Shown here: positions 1 through 10,638 of the stretch, in pieces
Position numbering within the stretch: position 1 is the stretch's first letter
Layout of the letters: the number at the start of each line of letters is the position of its first letter
From: Buchnera aphidicola (Ceratoglyphina bambusae)
GTDB lineage: Bacteria > Pseudomonadota > Gammaproteobacteria > Enterobacterales > Enterobacteriaceae
Length of the DNA stretch: 64,000 bases
Direction of reading: 5' to 3'
NCBI RefSeq assembly: GCF_039363085.1
Contig: NZ_CP134982.1
Location: 360,620 to 424,619, forward strand
Notes under the pieces: model-generated
Database searches by the model: none
What the model was told of the DNA's origin: nothing
The model's input: the letters and a program-made list of their open reading frames with translations, nothing else
Program-made: the position numbers and the translations under genes

Positions 1-1228
<1,228 letters not shown>

Positions 1229-1399
1229 TTACAACCCATAAATGTCTTATTTATTTTTAATAAATAATACAAATTAAAAAGTTTTGTTAAATTCTGATTT
1301 TTTAAAGAGCATTATTATTAATTTAACTAAATAAAATTAAATTAACAATAATATAAAAAAATAATTAAAAAAAAGCAATATAGAAAATTATTTTACATT

Positions 1400-1472
1400 T
1401 GTCCCCTAGGGGATTTGAACCCCTGTTGCTGCCGTGAAAGGGCAGTGTCCTAGACCACTAGACGAAGGGGAC
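1400..1472 (-). tRNA. tRNA-Glu (anticodon TTC)
   Basis: The cloverleaf is nearly identical to E. coli tRNA-Glu: acceptor GTCCCCT/AGGGGAC, anticodon loop CTTTCAC with anticodon TTC, T-loop GGTTCAAATCC. CCA is not encoded. The discriminator base appears to be A rather than the G usual for tRNA-Glu. It sits directly upstream of 23S and is presumably the remnant of a 16S-tRNA-23S spacer, although no 16S gene precedes it. Maturation of 23S and this tRNA from one transcript is inferred. Confidence 0.97.
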
Positions 1473-1532
1473 TAAAATATTAAATATAAAAAATATTAAT
1501 TTTCTAAAATTAAAAATTATAATACAATATTA

Positions 1533-1560
1533 ATAGTACAGAATGAAAAAAAAGAGTCAA
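1533..1560 (-). promoter_or_regulatory. sigma70-type promoter of the tRNA-Glu/23S unit
   Basis: On the minus strand TTGACT (1560-1555) and TACTAT (1538-1533) are separated by 16 nt, preceded by an A/T-rich stretch that could act as an UP element. Predicted initiation near 1526 is about 55 nt before tRNA-Glu. The position downstream of aroE means the rRNA unit need not depend on aroE transcription. Inferred from consensus match only. Confidence 0.65.
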
Positions 1561-1594
1561 GTTATTTATTATAAAATTTTAAAAAAAAATAAAT

Positions 1595-2428
1595 TTATAT
1601 ATTTTTTTGTAAAATCTTTATAGTTTTTTTTACATCTGGAAATTTTTTGTTCCATAAATAACATGAATAAGCAGCTTGACCAACTAACATTCCTATTCCA
1701 TCTTTAACATTAATCGCTCCATTTTTTTTACACCATTTTATAAATGGAGTTTCTTTTAACAAATCAAAATATAAATCATAGCAAAAAACATTCTCAGAAA
1801 TTATAGATTTTGGTATATTAGGAACACCCCCAAAAACACCACTAGACGTAGCATTTATAACTAAATCAAAATTGTTATTTTTTAAACATTCTTTTTTTAA
1901 ACAAATTATATTTCCTATATTACAGAATTTTTTTTCCAAATTTAATGCTTTCAAAAAAGTTCTATTGTATATAAATACTATATTTTTATTTAATAATAAA
2001 TAAGGTATAATTCCCTGTGCGGCTCCACCAGCACCTATTAAAAGTATCTTGCACTTTTTTTTTAAAAAATTTAATCTTCTTAAATCATAAATAATTCCTA
2101 CCCCATCAGTATTATCACCCAATATATGTTTTTCATTAATTTTTTTCAGAGTATTTATAGCTCCGGAAATTTTAGCTTTTTTAGTTATATTGTCTACATA
2201 TTTTAAAACTTCTGTTTTAAAAGGTAAAGTAATATTAGCTCCTAAATTGTCAGATTTTTTAAAAAAATTATCTAAAAATTTCTTTAAGCAATTCTTGGGA
2301 GTTAAAATTGTTTTATAGTTATAATTTAAATTAATTTGTTTAGAAAAAATTTTATGTATAATTGGAGATAAAGAATGATTGACAGGATTTCCAAATAAAG
2401 CATAATAATATTTTTTTCTATTATCCAT
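1595..2428 (-). CDS. aroE: Shikimate dehydrogenase AroE
   Basis: AroE reduces 3-dehydroshikimate to shikimate with NADPH, the fourth step of the chorismate pathway feeding aromatic amino acid synthesis. The 277-residue product is full length (E. coli 272). The substrate-binding motif NITLPFK lies at residues 65-71 with the catalytic Lys71, GDNTDG at 104-109 provides the partner Asp108, and the NADP Rossmann loop GAGGAAQG is at 131-138. The start overlaps the end of tsaC by 8 nt, suggesting translational coupling. With aroB and aroK elsewhere in the window it supports an amino-acid-provisioning role. Confidence 0.96.
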   Translation of the reverse strand: MDNRKKYYYALFGNPVNHSLSPIIHKIFSKQINLNYNYKTILTPKNCLKKFLDNFFKKSDNLGANITLPFKTEVLKYVDNITKKAKISGAINTLKKINEKHILGDNTDGVGIIYDLRRLNFLKKKCKILLIGAGGAAQGIIPYLLLNKNIVFIYNRTFLKALNLEKKFCNIGNIICLKKECLKNNNFDLVINATSSGVFGGVPNIPKSIISENVFCYDLYFDLLKETPFIKWCKKNGAINVKDGIGMLVGQAAYSCYLWNKKFPDVKKTIKILQKNI

Positions 2429-2981
2429 TTCTTATATATTCTCCGTTTATAATGTTAATTATACTAGAAGGTTTTTTACTATGATCAACATATCCATTCA
2501 TTATATAAATTTTATTTCCAAATTGTAATTTTATATCCTTTTTATTTTTACAAGGATTAAATCCACTTAAATTAGCACTAGTAGAAACTATAGCTTTTCC
2601 AAAATTTTTACATATCTTTTTTATATATTTATTTGAAGTTATTCTTAAAGCTACAAATTTTGAATTTCCTCTTATCCAAATAGGAACATTTTTATTAGCA
2701 GGATGTAAAAGAGTAAAAGGACCAGGCCATAATTTATAAAATTTATTTATATTTGATTCCGGTATATTTTTTTTAGAAATATATTTTTTTATTTGATCAT
2801 ATTCTGAAGATATTAAAATTAATCCTTTATTAATATTTCTTTTTTTAATTTTTAAAATAGACATTACAGCCTTTTTACTCTCAGGATCACAACCTAAACC
2901 AAATACAGAATCAGTAGGATATATAATTACTCTTTCATTACACAAATGTTCAATACATTTATATAAATTTTTTACATGCAT
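2421..2981 (-). CDS. tsaC: Threonylcarbamoyl-AMP synthase TsaC
   Basis: TsaC (YrdC/Sua5 fold) makes threonylcarbamoyl-AMP from threonine, bicarbonate and ATP, the first step of the t6A37 modification of ANN-decoding tRNAs. At 186 residues it matches the short bacterial form (E. coli 190) without the Sua5 C-terminal domain. Visible family motifs are YPTDSVFGLGCDP at residues 21-33, KRNINKGLILI at 47-57 and STSANLSG in the C-terminal half. The tsaC-aroE order is that of E. coli. It is transcribed divergently from def. Confidence 0.95.
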   Translation of the reverse strand: MHVKNLYKCIEHLCNERVIIYPTDSVFGLGCDPESKKAVMSILKIKKRNINKGLILISSEYDQIKKYISKKNIPESNINKFYKLWPGPFTLLHPANKNVPIWIRGNSKFVALRITSNKYIKKICKNFGKAIVSTSANLSGFNPCKNKKDIKLQFGNKIYIMNGYVDHSKKPSSIINIINGEYIRNG

Positions 2982-3148
2982 AGTATAAACAAAATATTTT
3001 AATAAAAAATTAATTAAATATTACAATGTAACAAATATAAAAGTTTTTAGTTGATTTATTTTACAAATTATAAGACAATAACACAAATAAAAATTTTAAC
3101 ATGAAAATATAATAATTAAAATTAATAATATATAAAATATATTACATA

Positions 3149-3664
3149 ATGAAAATATCAAAAATATTAAAATATCCAAATAAAAAATTAAGATATATAT
3201 CTAAACCTGTTTTAAAAGTAAATAAAAACATTCAAAATATAATCAATCAAATGTTTAAAATAATGATATTAAAAAATGGAATAGGATTAGCAGCTATACA
3301 AGTAAATATACCTCTTCAAATAATTACAATAATAGATACAGAAAATTATAACAAAAAAATTACAATAATAAACCCTGAAATAATTAAAAAAAAAAAAAAA
3401 ATAAGAAAACTTGAAGGTTGTTTATCTTTTCCAAATCAACAAGCAATAGTAACAAGATATAAATATATAAAAATAAAAGCTTTAAATTATTATGGAAAAA
3501 AAATTAAAATATCTGCTAAATCTTTGTTATCAAGATGCATACAACATGAAATAGATCATTTAATAGGAATACTATTTATTGATTATCTTTCTGATTTAAA
3601 AAAAAATATTATAAAAAATAAGTTAAAAAAAATTTATAAACGAAAAAATGAAAAGAAAAATTAA
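3149..3664 (+). CDS. def: Peptide deformylase Def
   Basis: Def removes the formyl group from the N-terminal methionine of nascent proteins. All three metal-site motifs are present: GIGLAAIQ (44-51), EGCLSFP (89-95, metal ligand Cys91) and QHEIDHL (132-138, ligands His133/His137 and catalytic Glu134). Length 171 equals the family norm (E. coli 169). Codons 80-86 fall in a run of 16 adenines at 3386-3401 that nevertheless stays in frame. The 3' end overlaps fmt by 17 nt. No clear Shine-Dalgarno sequence is seen before the ATG. Confidence 0.97.
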   Translation: MKISKILKYPNKKLRYISKPVLKVNKNIQNIINQMFKIMILKNGIGLAAIQVNIPLQIITIIDTENYNKKITIINPEIIKKKKKIRKLEGCLSFPNQQAIVTRYKYIKIKALNYYGKKIKISAKSLLSRCIQHEIDHLIGILFIDYLSDLKKNIIKNKLKKIYKRKNEKKN

Positions 3665-4601
3665 TAAATCTTTAAAAATATTATTTGCGGGAACGACAAA
3701 ATTTGCACAAAAACATTTAAAAGCATTAATAAAATCTAGACACAAAATTTCTCTAGTTATTACTAAACAAAACAAATTTTATAAAAAAAATATATATTCA
3801 TCACCAGTAGAAAAAACATCTATAAAAAATTCTATTCCTACTATTTCACCTAAAAATATAGAAAATAAAAAAATAATAAAAATAATAAAAAAATATTTAC
3901 CAGATATAATGATAGTAGTGGCATATGGAAAAAAAATACCTAAAAAAATAATAAACATGTTTCCATTAAAAGCTATAAATATACATCCATCATTATTACC
4001 AAAATGGAAGGGAGCTGCTCCTATACAAAGAGCAATATTAAATGGAGATAAAAAAACTGGAATTAGTACAATTTTAATAAATAATAAATTTGATTCAGGA
4101 GATATAATAAACAAAATAGATTGTAAGATAAGTAAAAAAGATACCTTTTTTAGTTTATCAAAAAAATTAGAAAAAATTGGTATAAAATCTATGTTTTTAT
4201 CATTAATAAATATTTTTAAAAAAAATAAAATAAAAAAACAAAAACAAGAAATAAAAAATACTTATGCAAAAAAAATTGATAAATTAGAAACAAGATTAAT
4301 ATGGAAAAAATCAGTAAATTTTTTAGAAAGATCTATTAGAGCATTTTATCCTATACCAGGTAATTATTTTTATTTTAAAAAAAAAAGAATTAAAGTATTT
4401 AAATCAAGTATATCATTAAAATTTAAAAAATATTTATTTGGAGAAATATTAAAAGTTTCAAAAAATGGTGTTTATATAGGAGCAAAAAATGGATGTTTAA
4501 TAATAAAAAAAATACAATTTCCTGGAAAAAAAATAATAAATTCTATAGAAATATACAATGGATATAAAAACTTTTTTAATGTAGGTGAAGTTATAAAATG
4601 A
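3648..4601 (+). CDS. fmt: Methionyl-tRNA formyltransferase Fmt
   Basis: Fmt transfers formyl from 10-formyl-THF to Met-tRNAfMet for initiation. The 317-residue protein (E. coli 315) carries the N-terminal formyltransferase domain with NIHPSLLPKWKGAAPIQRA at 111-129, which contains the catalytic Asn and His, and a lysine-rich C-terminal tRNA-binding domain from about residue 205. It overlaps def, forming the conserved def-fmt pair. Its end converges on rplQ with a shared hairpin between them. Confidence 0.96.
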   Translation: MKRKINKSLKILFAGTTKFAQKHLKALIKSRHKISLVITKQNKFYKKNIYSSPVEKTSIKNSIPTISPKNIENKKIIKIIKKYLPDIMIVVAYGKKIPKKIINMFPLKAINIHPSLLPKWKGAAPIQRAILNGDKKTGISTILINNKFDSGDIINKIDCKISKKDTFFSLSKKLEKIGIKSMFLSLINIFKKNKIKKQKQEIKNTYAKKIDKLETRLIWKKSVNFLERSIRAFYPIPGNYFYFKKKRIKVFKSSISLKFKKYLFGEILKVSKNGVYIGAKNGCLIIKKIQFPGKKIINSIEIYNGYKNFFNVGEVIK

Positions 4602-4615
4602 TAAAAAAAATTCTG

Positions 4616-4648
4616 TAAATAATAGTTATATATAATAACTATTATTTA
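4616..4648. terminator. Bidirectional hairpin between fmt and rplQ
   Basis: A perfect 14-bp inverted repeat (4616-4629 and 4635-4648) with a 5-nt A/T loop fills the gap between the convergent ends of fmt and rplQ. Position and symmetry suggest a terminator for both; there is no strong T-tract on either side, so efficiency is uncertain. Confidence 0.55.
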
Positions 4649-4668
4649 TAGTATTTTAAATATAAAAA

Positions 4669-5061
4669 TTATTTTTTCTGATTGTTTTTTAAAATATTAT
4701 TTTTTTTTCTGTCTATTAACTCTATATATGACATCATAGCATTATCTCCATGTCTAAATCCACATTTTAAAATTCTAATATATCCCCCAGGCTTATTTAA
4801 AAAAAATGGTCCTATATCAATAAACAACTTTTTTACTAAAATATTATTTTGAATTTTAGAAAAAACTATTCTTCTATTATGAACAGAATCTTTCTTAGAT
4901 AAAGTTATTAATTTTTCTGAAAATCTTCTTAATTCTTTCGCTTTAGAAAAAGTAGTTTTTATTCTTTCATGCTCAAAAAGAGAACAAATCATATTTCTTA
5001 TCATTGCTTTAAAATGACTTCTAGATCTATTAAATTTTTTACCAGATTTTTTATGTCGCAT
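4669..5061 (-). CDS. rplQ: 50S ribosomal protein L17
   Basis: Last gene of the alpha operon (rpsM-rpsK-rpsD-rpoA-rplQ). The 130-residue product matches E. coli L17 (127) from the start [20 protein letters not shown] onward, including the globular middle and the segment ending in [14 protein letters not shown]; the tail is a short Lys/Asn-rich stretch. L17 sits near the polypeptide exit on the large subunit. It follows rpoA by 47 nt and ends at the hairpin shared with fmt. Confidence 0.97.
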   Translation of the reverse strand: MRHKKSGKKFNRSRSHFKAMIRNMICSLFEHERIKTTFSKAKELRRFSEKLITLSKKDSVHNRRIVFSKIQNNILVKKLFIDIGPFFLNKPGGYIRILKCGFRHGDNAMMSYIELIDRKKNNILKNNQKK

Positions 5062-5108
5062 AAAATATTCTCATATTTAAATATAATTTTTTTTTTAAAA
5101 AAAATAAA

Positions 5109-6098
5109 TTATTCTTCTAACAAATCTTTTGGCGGCCAATTTTTTAAACATGTACCTAAAAATAAATTTCTAGAAGCTAATATATCTTTAATTTCTGTAA
5201 GTGATTTTTTACCTAAATTAGGAGTTTTCAATAATTCAATTTCAGTTTTTTGAACTAAATCACCTATATAATGAATAGATTCTGTTTTTAAACAATTAGC
5301 TGATCTAACAGTTAATTCTAAATCATCTACAGGTCTTAATAAGACTGGATCAAATTTAGGTTTTTTTTCTTTTATTACAGGTTTACTTAAATCTTTTAAA
5401 TATATGAAAGATTCTAACTGATCAGATAAAATTGTAGCAGCATATCTTATAGCTTCTTCAGGATTAATAGTACCATTAGTTTCAAGAAATATTATTAATT
5501 TGTCTAAATCTGTTCTATGTTTAACTCTAGAAGATTCTACATTATAAGAAATATTATTTATAGGGCTATACCAAGTATCTAATAATAATTTCCCTATAGT
5601 AGGATTACTGTCATTATTAATTCTAGAAGAAGCAGAAGAATATCCTATTCCTTTTTCTATTTTCATCTTCATTTTTATAGAAGATTTTTTGGAAGTTAAA
5701 TTACAAATTAAATGATTTGGATTTATTATTTCAATATCTCCATCATGAGAAATATCAGATGAAGTAATTTCTCCTAATCCAAATTTTTCTAATGTAACTA
5801 CAGCAGAATCTTTACTATGTATTTTAACAGGTAATTCTTTTAAATTTAATAATATGTTTATAATATCTTCTTTTACTCCTTCTTTAAAACTATACTCATG
5901 TAATATACCGTCTATTTGCACTTCCGTTATAGCACATCCAGGAATAGAAGATAATAATATTCTTCTTAAAGCATTTCCTAATGTATGCCCAAATCCCCTT
6001 TCTAAGGGTTCTAAAGTAACTTTAGATTTATTAGTATTTATATGTTTTATATCAACTAATTTAGGTTTTAATAGTTTAGAAATAAAACTATGATACAT
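5109..6098 (-). CDS. rpoA: RNA polymerase alpha subunit
   Basis: The 329-residue product has exactly the E. coli length. The N-terminal assembly domain (about 1-235) contains [20 protein letters not shown], and the C-terminal domain (about 250-329) keeps the helix-hairpin-helix region ([19 protein letters not shown]) that contacts UP elements. Retention of an intact C-terminal domain is consistent with A/T-rich upstream elements at promoters, although no activator gene is visible here. Located between rpsD and rplQ as in enterobacteria. Confidence 0.98.
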   Translation of the reverse strand: MYHSFISKLLKPKLVDIKHINTNKSKVTLEPLERGFGHTLGNALRRILLSSIPGCAITEVQIDGILHEYSFKEGVKEDIINILLNLKELPVKIHSKDSAVVTLEKFGLGEITSSDISHDGDIEIINPNHLICNLTSKKSSIKMKMKIEKGIGYSSASSRINNDSNPTIGKLLLDTWYSPINNISYNVESSRVKHRTDLDKLIIFLETNGTINPEEAIRYAATILSDQLESFIYLKDLSKPVIKEKKPKFDPVLLRPVDDLELTVRSANCLKTESIHYIGDLVQKTEIELLKTPNLGKKSLTEIKDILASRNLFLGTCLKNWPPKDLLEE

Positions 6099-6130
6099 AG
6101 AACCTCCATATTATCAAATTTAATAAACTA

Positions 6131-6751
6131 TCATTTTGAATAAAGTTCTACTATTAAATGTTCATTAATGTCAGAAGACAAATCACTTCTTTCAGGATAT
6201 TGTTTAAATACACCACTCATATTTTCTATATCTACATCCATCCATATAAGTTTTTCATATTGTTTAGAAATTTCTATAGAAGCTTTTATTCTAGACTGAT
6301 TAATAGAACTTTTTCTTACACTAATTAAATCATTAATAGAAACTTGATAAGATGGAATATTAACTATTTTTTTATTAACTAAAATAGATTTATGATTTAC
6401 TAATTGTCTAGATTCTGACCTAGTGCTGCCAAATCCCATTCTATAAACAACATTGTCTAATCTTCTTTCTAATAATCTTAATAAATTTTCTCCAGTATTA
6501 CCTTTTAATTTAGATGCTTTTTTATAATAATTTCTAAATTGTTTTTCTAATATTCCATATAATCTTTTAACTTTTTGTTTTTCCCTAAATTGAGTTCCAT
6601 AATCTGATATTCTAGACTTTTTCACACCATGCTGGCCCGGTAAACTAGACATTTTGCATTTTGTATCTATAGATCTTAATCCTGACTTCAAAAATAAATC
6701 AGATCCCTCTCTTCTACTTAATTTTAATTTTGGTCCTAAATATTTTGCCAT
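6131..6751 (-). CDS. rpsD: 30S ribosomal protein S4
   Basis: Primary 16S-binding protein and, in E. coli, translational repressor of the alpha operon. The 206-residue product equals the E. coli length; the S4 RNA-binding domain ([18 protein letters not shown], then the [13 protein letters not shown] segment) lies at about 90-155. The zinc-binding Cys cluster of some bacteria is absent, as in enterobacteria. Whether the operator pseudoknot upstream of rpsM survives cannot be judged by eye. Confidence 0.98.
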   Translation of the reverse strand: MAKYLGPKLKLSRREGSDLFLKSGLRSIDTKCKMSSLPGQHGVKKSRISDYGTQFREKQKVKRLYGILEKQFRNYYKKASKLKGNTGENLLRLLERRLDNVVYRMGFGSTRSESRQLVNHKSILVNKKIVNIPSYQVSINDLISVRKSSINQSRIKASIEISKQYEKLIWMDVDIENMSGVFKQYPERSDLSSDINEHLIVELYSK

Positions 6752-6786
6752 ATAATTTTATTATAAATCCTTAAAATAATTAATAT

Positions 6787-7176
6787 TTATACTCTTCTTT
6801 TTTTAGGTGGTCTACAACCATTATGAGGTATAGGAGTTACATCAGTAATGTTAGTTATTTTAAAACCAATAGAATTTAAAGCTCTAATAGCAGACTCTCT
6901 ACCAGGGCCTGGCCCTTTCACCATAACTTCTAAATTTTTTATATTATAAGATTTTACCACTTCAGCGCATTTTTCAGCAGCAACTTGCGCTGCAAAAGGA
7001 GTAGATTTTCTAGAACCTCTAAAACCAGACCCCCCAGAAGTTGCCCAACCTAAAGTATTACCCTTTTTATCAGTTATTGTAACTATAGTATTATTAAAAG
7101 ATGCATGAATATGTACTATTCCATCTGTTATATATTTTTTTTTAACATTTTTTTTTTTTATTAAAGATTTCTTCAT
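6787..7176 (-). CDS. rpsK: 30S ribosomal protein S11
   Basis: Platform protein of the small subunit. The chosen ATG at 7176 gives 129 residues, matching E. coli S11; a longer reading from a TTG at 7197 adds seven residues with no counterpart and places the GGAG Shine-Dalgarno-like sequence inside the gene. Conserved blocks [18 protein letters not shown] and the C-terminal [15 protein letters not shown] are intact. Only a short gap separates it from rpsM upstream. Confidence 0.97.
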   Translation of the reverse strand: MKKSLIKKKNVKKKYITDGIVHIHASFNNTIVTITDKKGNTLGWATSGGSGFRGSRKSTPFAAQVAAEKCAEVVKSYNIKNLEVMVKGPGPGRESAIRALNSIGFKITNITDVTPIPHNGCRPPKKRRV

Positions 7177-7199
7177 TTTTATTATATTTAACTCCAAAA

Positions 7200-7556
7200 T
7201 TATTTTTTAAACAGTTTTCTAGGCCCTTTTCTAGTTCTAGCATTAGTTTTAGTTCTTTGACCTCTTACAGGAAGACCTTTTCTATGTCTTAATCCTCTAT
7301 AACATCCTAAATCCATTAATCTTTTAATACACATTTTTTTGGTTCTTCTAAGATCTCCTTCTACAATAAATTTAGCAACATTCTCTCTTAATAAATCTAA
7401 TTCTTTATCATTTAAAGAACCTATTTTATTAGAATATTCTATATTTAAATTTTTACAAATATAATTAGCTCTAGAAATTCCAATACCATATATCATACTT
7501 AAAGCTATATTAACATGCTTATTATCATCTATATTAACACCTTGAATACGAACCAT
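7200..7556 (-). CDS. rpsM: 30S ribosomal protein S13
   Basis: First gene of the alpha operon. The 118 residues match E. coli S13 in length, with the helix-two-turn-helix segment and the basic C-terminal tail ([14 protein letters not shown]) that reaches into the decoding region. In E. coli the S4 operator lies just upstream; here only about 60 nt separate rpsM from rpmJ. Confidence 0.97.
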   Translation of the reverse strand: MVRIQGVNIDDNKHVNIALSMIYGIGISRANYICKNLNIEYSNKIGSLNDKELDLLRENVAKFIVEGDLRRTKKMCIKRLMDLGCYRGLRHRKGLPVRGQRTKTNARTRKGPRKLFKK

Positions 7557-7618
7557 ATTATTTCCTAAATATTTTAAATAAAATTTGCATAAAAAAATTA
7601 TTTATTAAGTTTATATAA

Positions 7619-7735
7619 TTAACCTTGCCTTTGCTTATGTTTAGGATCATTTTTACATGTAACTAAAGAAACATTTTTTCTTTTTATTATTTTACAAAAT
7701 TTACACATTTTTTTTATAGAAGTTCTAACTTTCAT
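7619..7735 (-). CDS. rpmJ: 50S ribosomal protein L36
   Basis: A 38-codon gene, too small for many gene finders, lies between secY and rpsM exactly where rpmJ sits in E. coli. The translation starts [15 protein letters not shown] and ends DPKHKQRQG, with the zinc ligands Cys11, Cys14, Cys27 and His33 all conserved. It is the last gene of the spc operon. Confidence 0.97.
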   Translation of the reverse strand: MKVRTSIKKMCKFCKIIKRKNVSLVTCKNDPKHKQRQG

Positions 7736-7774
7736 TTTTTTCTCAACATTTTTTATAAAAAATAAAAATATTAT

Positions 7775-9112
7775 TTAAATATATTTATTTTTTTTATTTA
7801 ATTTTGTTACATAAGATTTAGAAACAATAATATTTTGTATTTGATTAATACAATCTATAACAACAACTACTACTATTAATAAAGATGTTCCACTAAAATA
7901 AAAAGAATAATTTAATAAATATCTAATAAAATCAGGAATAGTACATATAAAAGTAATATATAAGGAGCCTATAAAAGTTAGTTTAGAAACAACTCTATTT
8001 ATATAAATAGAAGTGTTATTACCCGGCCTTATACCTTTTATAAAAGCTGAAGACTTCTTTAAATTTTCAGAAGTATCTATAGGATTAAAAATTAATTTAG
8101 TATAAAAAAAACAAAAAAATATTATAAAAAATGAATAAATTAATATATAAAAAAAATTATTAGGCTTTAAATAAACAGACAAATTTAATAAAAAATTGTT
8201 TTTATATAAATTAGAAATCCAAGAAATCACAGTAGAAAATAATAAAATTATACTAGAAGCAAATATTGCTGGTATTACACCAACTATATTAACTTTTAAT
8301 GGCAAATAACTATTACCAGATATGTAAATCTTTCTTATATGAGTTCTATTAGCATATTGTATAGGTATTTTATAATAACTTCTCTCTATAAACGCAATAA
8401 AAAAAAATATAAAAAATATAAATAAAAATAAAAAAATAAATACAAGCCAATTAAAATTAATTAATCTAACTTTTTCTAAAAAATTCAAAAAATTTAATGG
8501 AACAGTAGAAATTATTCCTAAAAATATTATTATAGAAACACCATTACCTATACCATATTTAGTTATTAAGTCACCCATCCACATTAAAAACATAGTTCCA
8601 GTCATTAAACTTAAAGAACACAATACATAAAATTTAAAACTATTATTTATAACTAAATTATCAAATATAGGTATATTAGGCAAACTAACAGATATCCCAA
8701 TAGATTGTATAATAGCCAGTAATAAAGTTAAATATTTAGTGTATTTATTAATTTGCTTTTTTCCATTCTCTCCATCTTTTTTCATATCAGAGAAAAAAGG
8801 AGTTATAAAAGTAAGAAGTTGAATAACTATAGAAGAAGATATATATGGCATTATTCCTAATGAAAATATAGATGCTTTATATATAGCTCCTCCTGAAAAC
8901 ATATTTAACATATCTAAAAAATTACCATGATTTTTACTTAATATTTTAGATAAAACACTAATATCAATTCCAGGAATAGGTATTAATGATCCAATTCTAA
9001 AAATTATTATTGCAAATATAACAAATAAAATTCTGTTTTTTAGCTCATTTTCATTTCTACAAAAATTTTTATCAGAATATTCATCAATTTTTGAATTTAA
9101 ATTTTTTATCAT
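7775..9112 (-). CDS. secY: Protein translocase subunit SecY
   Basis: Channel subunit of the SecYEG translocon in the inner membrane. The 445-residue protein (E. coli 443) has ten predictable hydrophobic segments, the plug-containing early segment (IPIPGID near residue 45), and conserved loops such as GIGNGVSIIIFLGI. It is very Phe/Ile/Asn-rich, as expected from A+T pressure. Position between rplO and rpmJ in the spc operon is canonical. Its retention shows that some membrane insertion or export continues despite genome reduction. Confidence 0.97.
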   Translation of the reverse strand: MIKNLNSKIDEYSDKNFCRNENELKNRILFVIFAIIIFRIGSLIPIPGIDISVLSKILSKNHGNFLDMLNMFSGGAIYKASIFSLGIMPYISSSIVIQLLTFITPFFSDMKKDGENGKKQINKYTKYLTLLLAIIQSIGISVSLPNIPIFDNLVINNSFKFYVLCSLSLMTGTMFLMWMGDLITKYGIGNGVSIIIFLGIISTVPLNFLNFLEKVRLINFNWLVFIFLFLFIFFIFFFIAFIERSYYKIPIQYANRTHIRKIYISGNSYLPLKVNIVGVIPAIFASSIILLFSTVISWISNLYKNNFLLNLSVYLKPNNFFYILIYSFFIIFFCFFYTKLIFNPIDTSENLKKSSAFIKGIRPGNNTSIYINRVVSKLTFIGSLYITFICTIPDFIRYLLNYSFYFSGTSLLIVVVVVIDCINQIQNIIVSKSYVTKLNKKNKYI

Positions 9113-9123
9113 AATATAATATT

Positions 9124-9564
9124 TTACCTATTAATTTTACCGCCAGCTTTTTCAACAATATAAGATAATTTTTTAGTTAAATTTATTCCTTCAAATATTA
9201 TAGATTTATTTATTTCACCAAAACCTATTATTTTTATATGTTTTATATTTTTATTAACAATAGAATTAGATTTTAACAAATTTAAATTTATAAATGTATG
9301 ACATTTAATTAAATTAATTATTTTACAAAATTTTAATTCTTTAGTTAAAATTTTTTTTCTAGAGATAAATCCAAATTTAGGAGAACGTTTATATAAGGGA
9401 GTTTGACCTCCTTCAAAACCTATTTTTATAGAACATCCCTTTCTAGATTTTTGACCTTTATGCCCTCTGCCACTTGTTTTACCTAAGCCAGAACCTATAC
9501 CTCTACCAACTCTTTTTTTTTTTTTAAAAAATCTGTTCGATTTTAATATAACTTTTAATAACAT
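9124..9564 (-). CDS. rplO: 50S ribosomal protein L15
   Basis: Late-assembly large-subunit protein. The 146-residue product (E. coli 144) starts with the typical basic Gly-rich extension (KKRVGRGIGSGLGKTSGRGH) that penetrates 23S rRNA, followed by a globular domain that is diverged and Ile/Lys-rich. Only 11 nt separate it from secY. Confidence 0.96.
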   Translation of the reverse strand: MLLKVILKSNRFFKKKKRVGRGIGSGLGKTSGRGHKGQKSRKGCSIKIGFEGGQTPLYKRSPKFGFISRKKILTKELKFCKIINLIKCHTFINLNLLKSNSIVNKNIKHIKIIGFGEINKSIIFEGINLTKKLSYIVEKAGGKINR

Positions 9565-9572
9565 AATAATTA

Positions 9573-9755
9573 TTATTCCTCTATTTTTAACATATAAGAT
9601 ATTTTTTTTATCATTCCTCTAATAGAATTAGTATTATTTAATTTTTTTTTACTACCAATTTTTTTTAATCCTAAAGATAACAAAGTACTTTTATGTTTAG
9701 GCAATATTCCTATAGAACTTTTTATTTGAACAATTTTTATATATTCATTATTCAT
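9573..9755 (-). CDS. rpmD: 50S ribosomal protein L30
   Basis: The 60-residue product (E. coli 59) has the L30 ferredoxin-like fold signature IKIVQIKSSIGILPKHKSTL and LGLKKIG near the middle. Sits between rpsE and rplO in the spc operon. L30 is dispensable in many reduced genomes, so its intact state here is worth noting. Confidence 0.95.
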   Translation of the reverse strand: MNNEYIKIVQIKSSIGILPKHKSTLLSLGLKKIGSKKKLNNTNSIRGMIKKISYMLKIEE

Positions 9756-9758
9756 AAT

Positions 9759-10268
9759 TTATTTTTTTCCAATTATTTGATAAATACTTTTATTTCTTTT
9801 TTTAGCTACAGTATATATAGATTGCATATTTTTTAATCCATTTATTGTGGCTCTAACCACATTTATTGGATTAGTAGAACCATAAGTTTTAGCTAATACA
9901 TTAAATATTCCGGAAACTTCAAAAACTGCTCTCATAGCCCCACCTGCTATTATTCCAGTTCCATCAGAAGCTGGTTTCATAAATATAGTAGAACTAGTAT
10001 ATGTTTCTTTTACAGAATATTGTAAAGTATTTTTATTTAAAAGAAAAGTTATCATATTTTTTCTAGCTTTTTCCATAGCTTTCTGTATAGCAGATGGAAC
10101 TTCTCTAGATTTTCCATATCCAAACCCAACTTTTCCTTTTTTATCTCCAACCACAGTTAAAGCAGTAAAAGAAAACACTCTTCCTCCTTTAACAGTCTTA
10201 GAAACTCTATTTACAGAAATTAATTTTTCTTGCAATTCATTGTTTTTTTTGTTATCTATGTTTTTCAT
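9759..10268 (-). CDS. rpsE: 30S ribosomal protein S5
   Basis: Small-subunit protein at the mRNA entry region, involved in decoding fidelity. 169 residues (E. coli 167). The dsRNA-binding-like N-terminal domain contains [20 protein letters not shown] (about 19-38) and the C-terminal domain contains the Gly-rich [15 protein letters not shown] segment. Its stop precedes rpmD by only 3 nt, typical of the tightly packed spc operon. Confidence 0.97.
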   Translation of the reverse strand: MKNIDNKKNNELQEKLISVNRVSKTVKGGRVFSFTALTVVGDKKGKVGFGYGKSREVPSAIQKAMEKARKNMITFLLNKNTLQYSVKETYTSSTIFMKPASDGTGIIAGGAMRAVFEVSGIFNVLAKTYGSTNPINVVRATINGLKNMQSIYTVAKKRNKSIYQIIGKK

Positions 10269-10277
10269 AAATATTAC

Positions 10278-10637
10278 CTAAAATTTTAAACCAAATTTTC
10301 TAGCAGAATCTGCTAATTCTTTAATTCTTCCGTGATATTTAAAACCAGATCTATCGAATGAAACTTTTTTAATACCTTTTTTCAAAGAACGCAAAGCTAT
10401 TTTTTTACCTATTAATTTAGCAAACTCTTTATTTCCAGTATAAATATTTTCTTCTTTAACTTTTTTTTCTAAAGTAGATGCAGATGCTAAAACTAAATTA
10501 TTTTCTGAAATTATTTGAGCATATATATGACGAGAACTTCTATGTACAACTAATCTAATACTTTTTATTTTCTTGAACATTTTTCTAGTTTTCAAAAATC
10601 TTCTTATTCTAGATATTTTTTTTTTAAAAAAAATCAT
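10278..10637 (-). CDS. rplR: 50S ribosomal protein L18
   Basis: 5S rRNA-binding protein of the central protuberance. The 119 residues align end to end with E. coli L18 (117): basic N-terminus [11 protein letters not shown], core [28 protein letters not shown] and the C-terminal [20 protein letters not shown]. Lies directly after rplF with a 1-nt gap. Confidence 0.97.
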   Translation of the reverse strand: MIFFKKKISRIRRFLKTRKMFKKIKSIRLVVHRSSRHIYAQIISENNLVLASASTLEKKVKEENIYTGNKEFAKLIGKKIALRSLKKGIKKVSFDRSGFKYHGRIKELADSARKFGLKF

Positions 10638-10638
10638 A

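Noticed and set aside
1473..1594. A 16S rRNA 3' end upstream of tRNA-Glu
   Set aside because: The 122-nt interval is A/T-rich and lacks the anti-Shine-Dalgarno terminal sequence or any 16S helix.
3779..4114. Open frame on the minus strand opposite fmt
   Set aside because: Antisense shadow of a clearly conserved gene; hydrophobic low-complexity translation without homology, as expected from reverse-reading Lys/Asn codons.
5854..6093. Short plus-strand open frame opposite rpoA (and similar ones opposite other ribosomal genes)
   Set aside because: Mirror of a strongly conserved coding sequence; no independent evidence.
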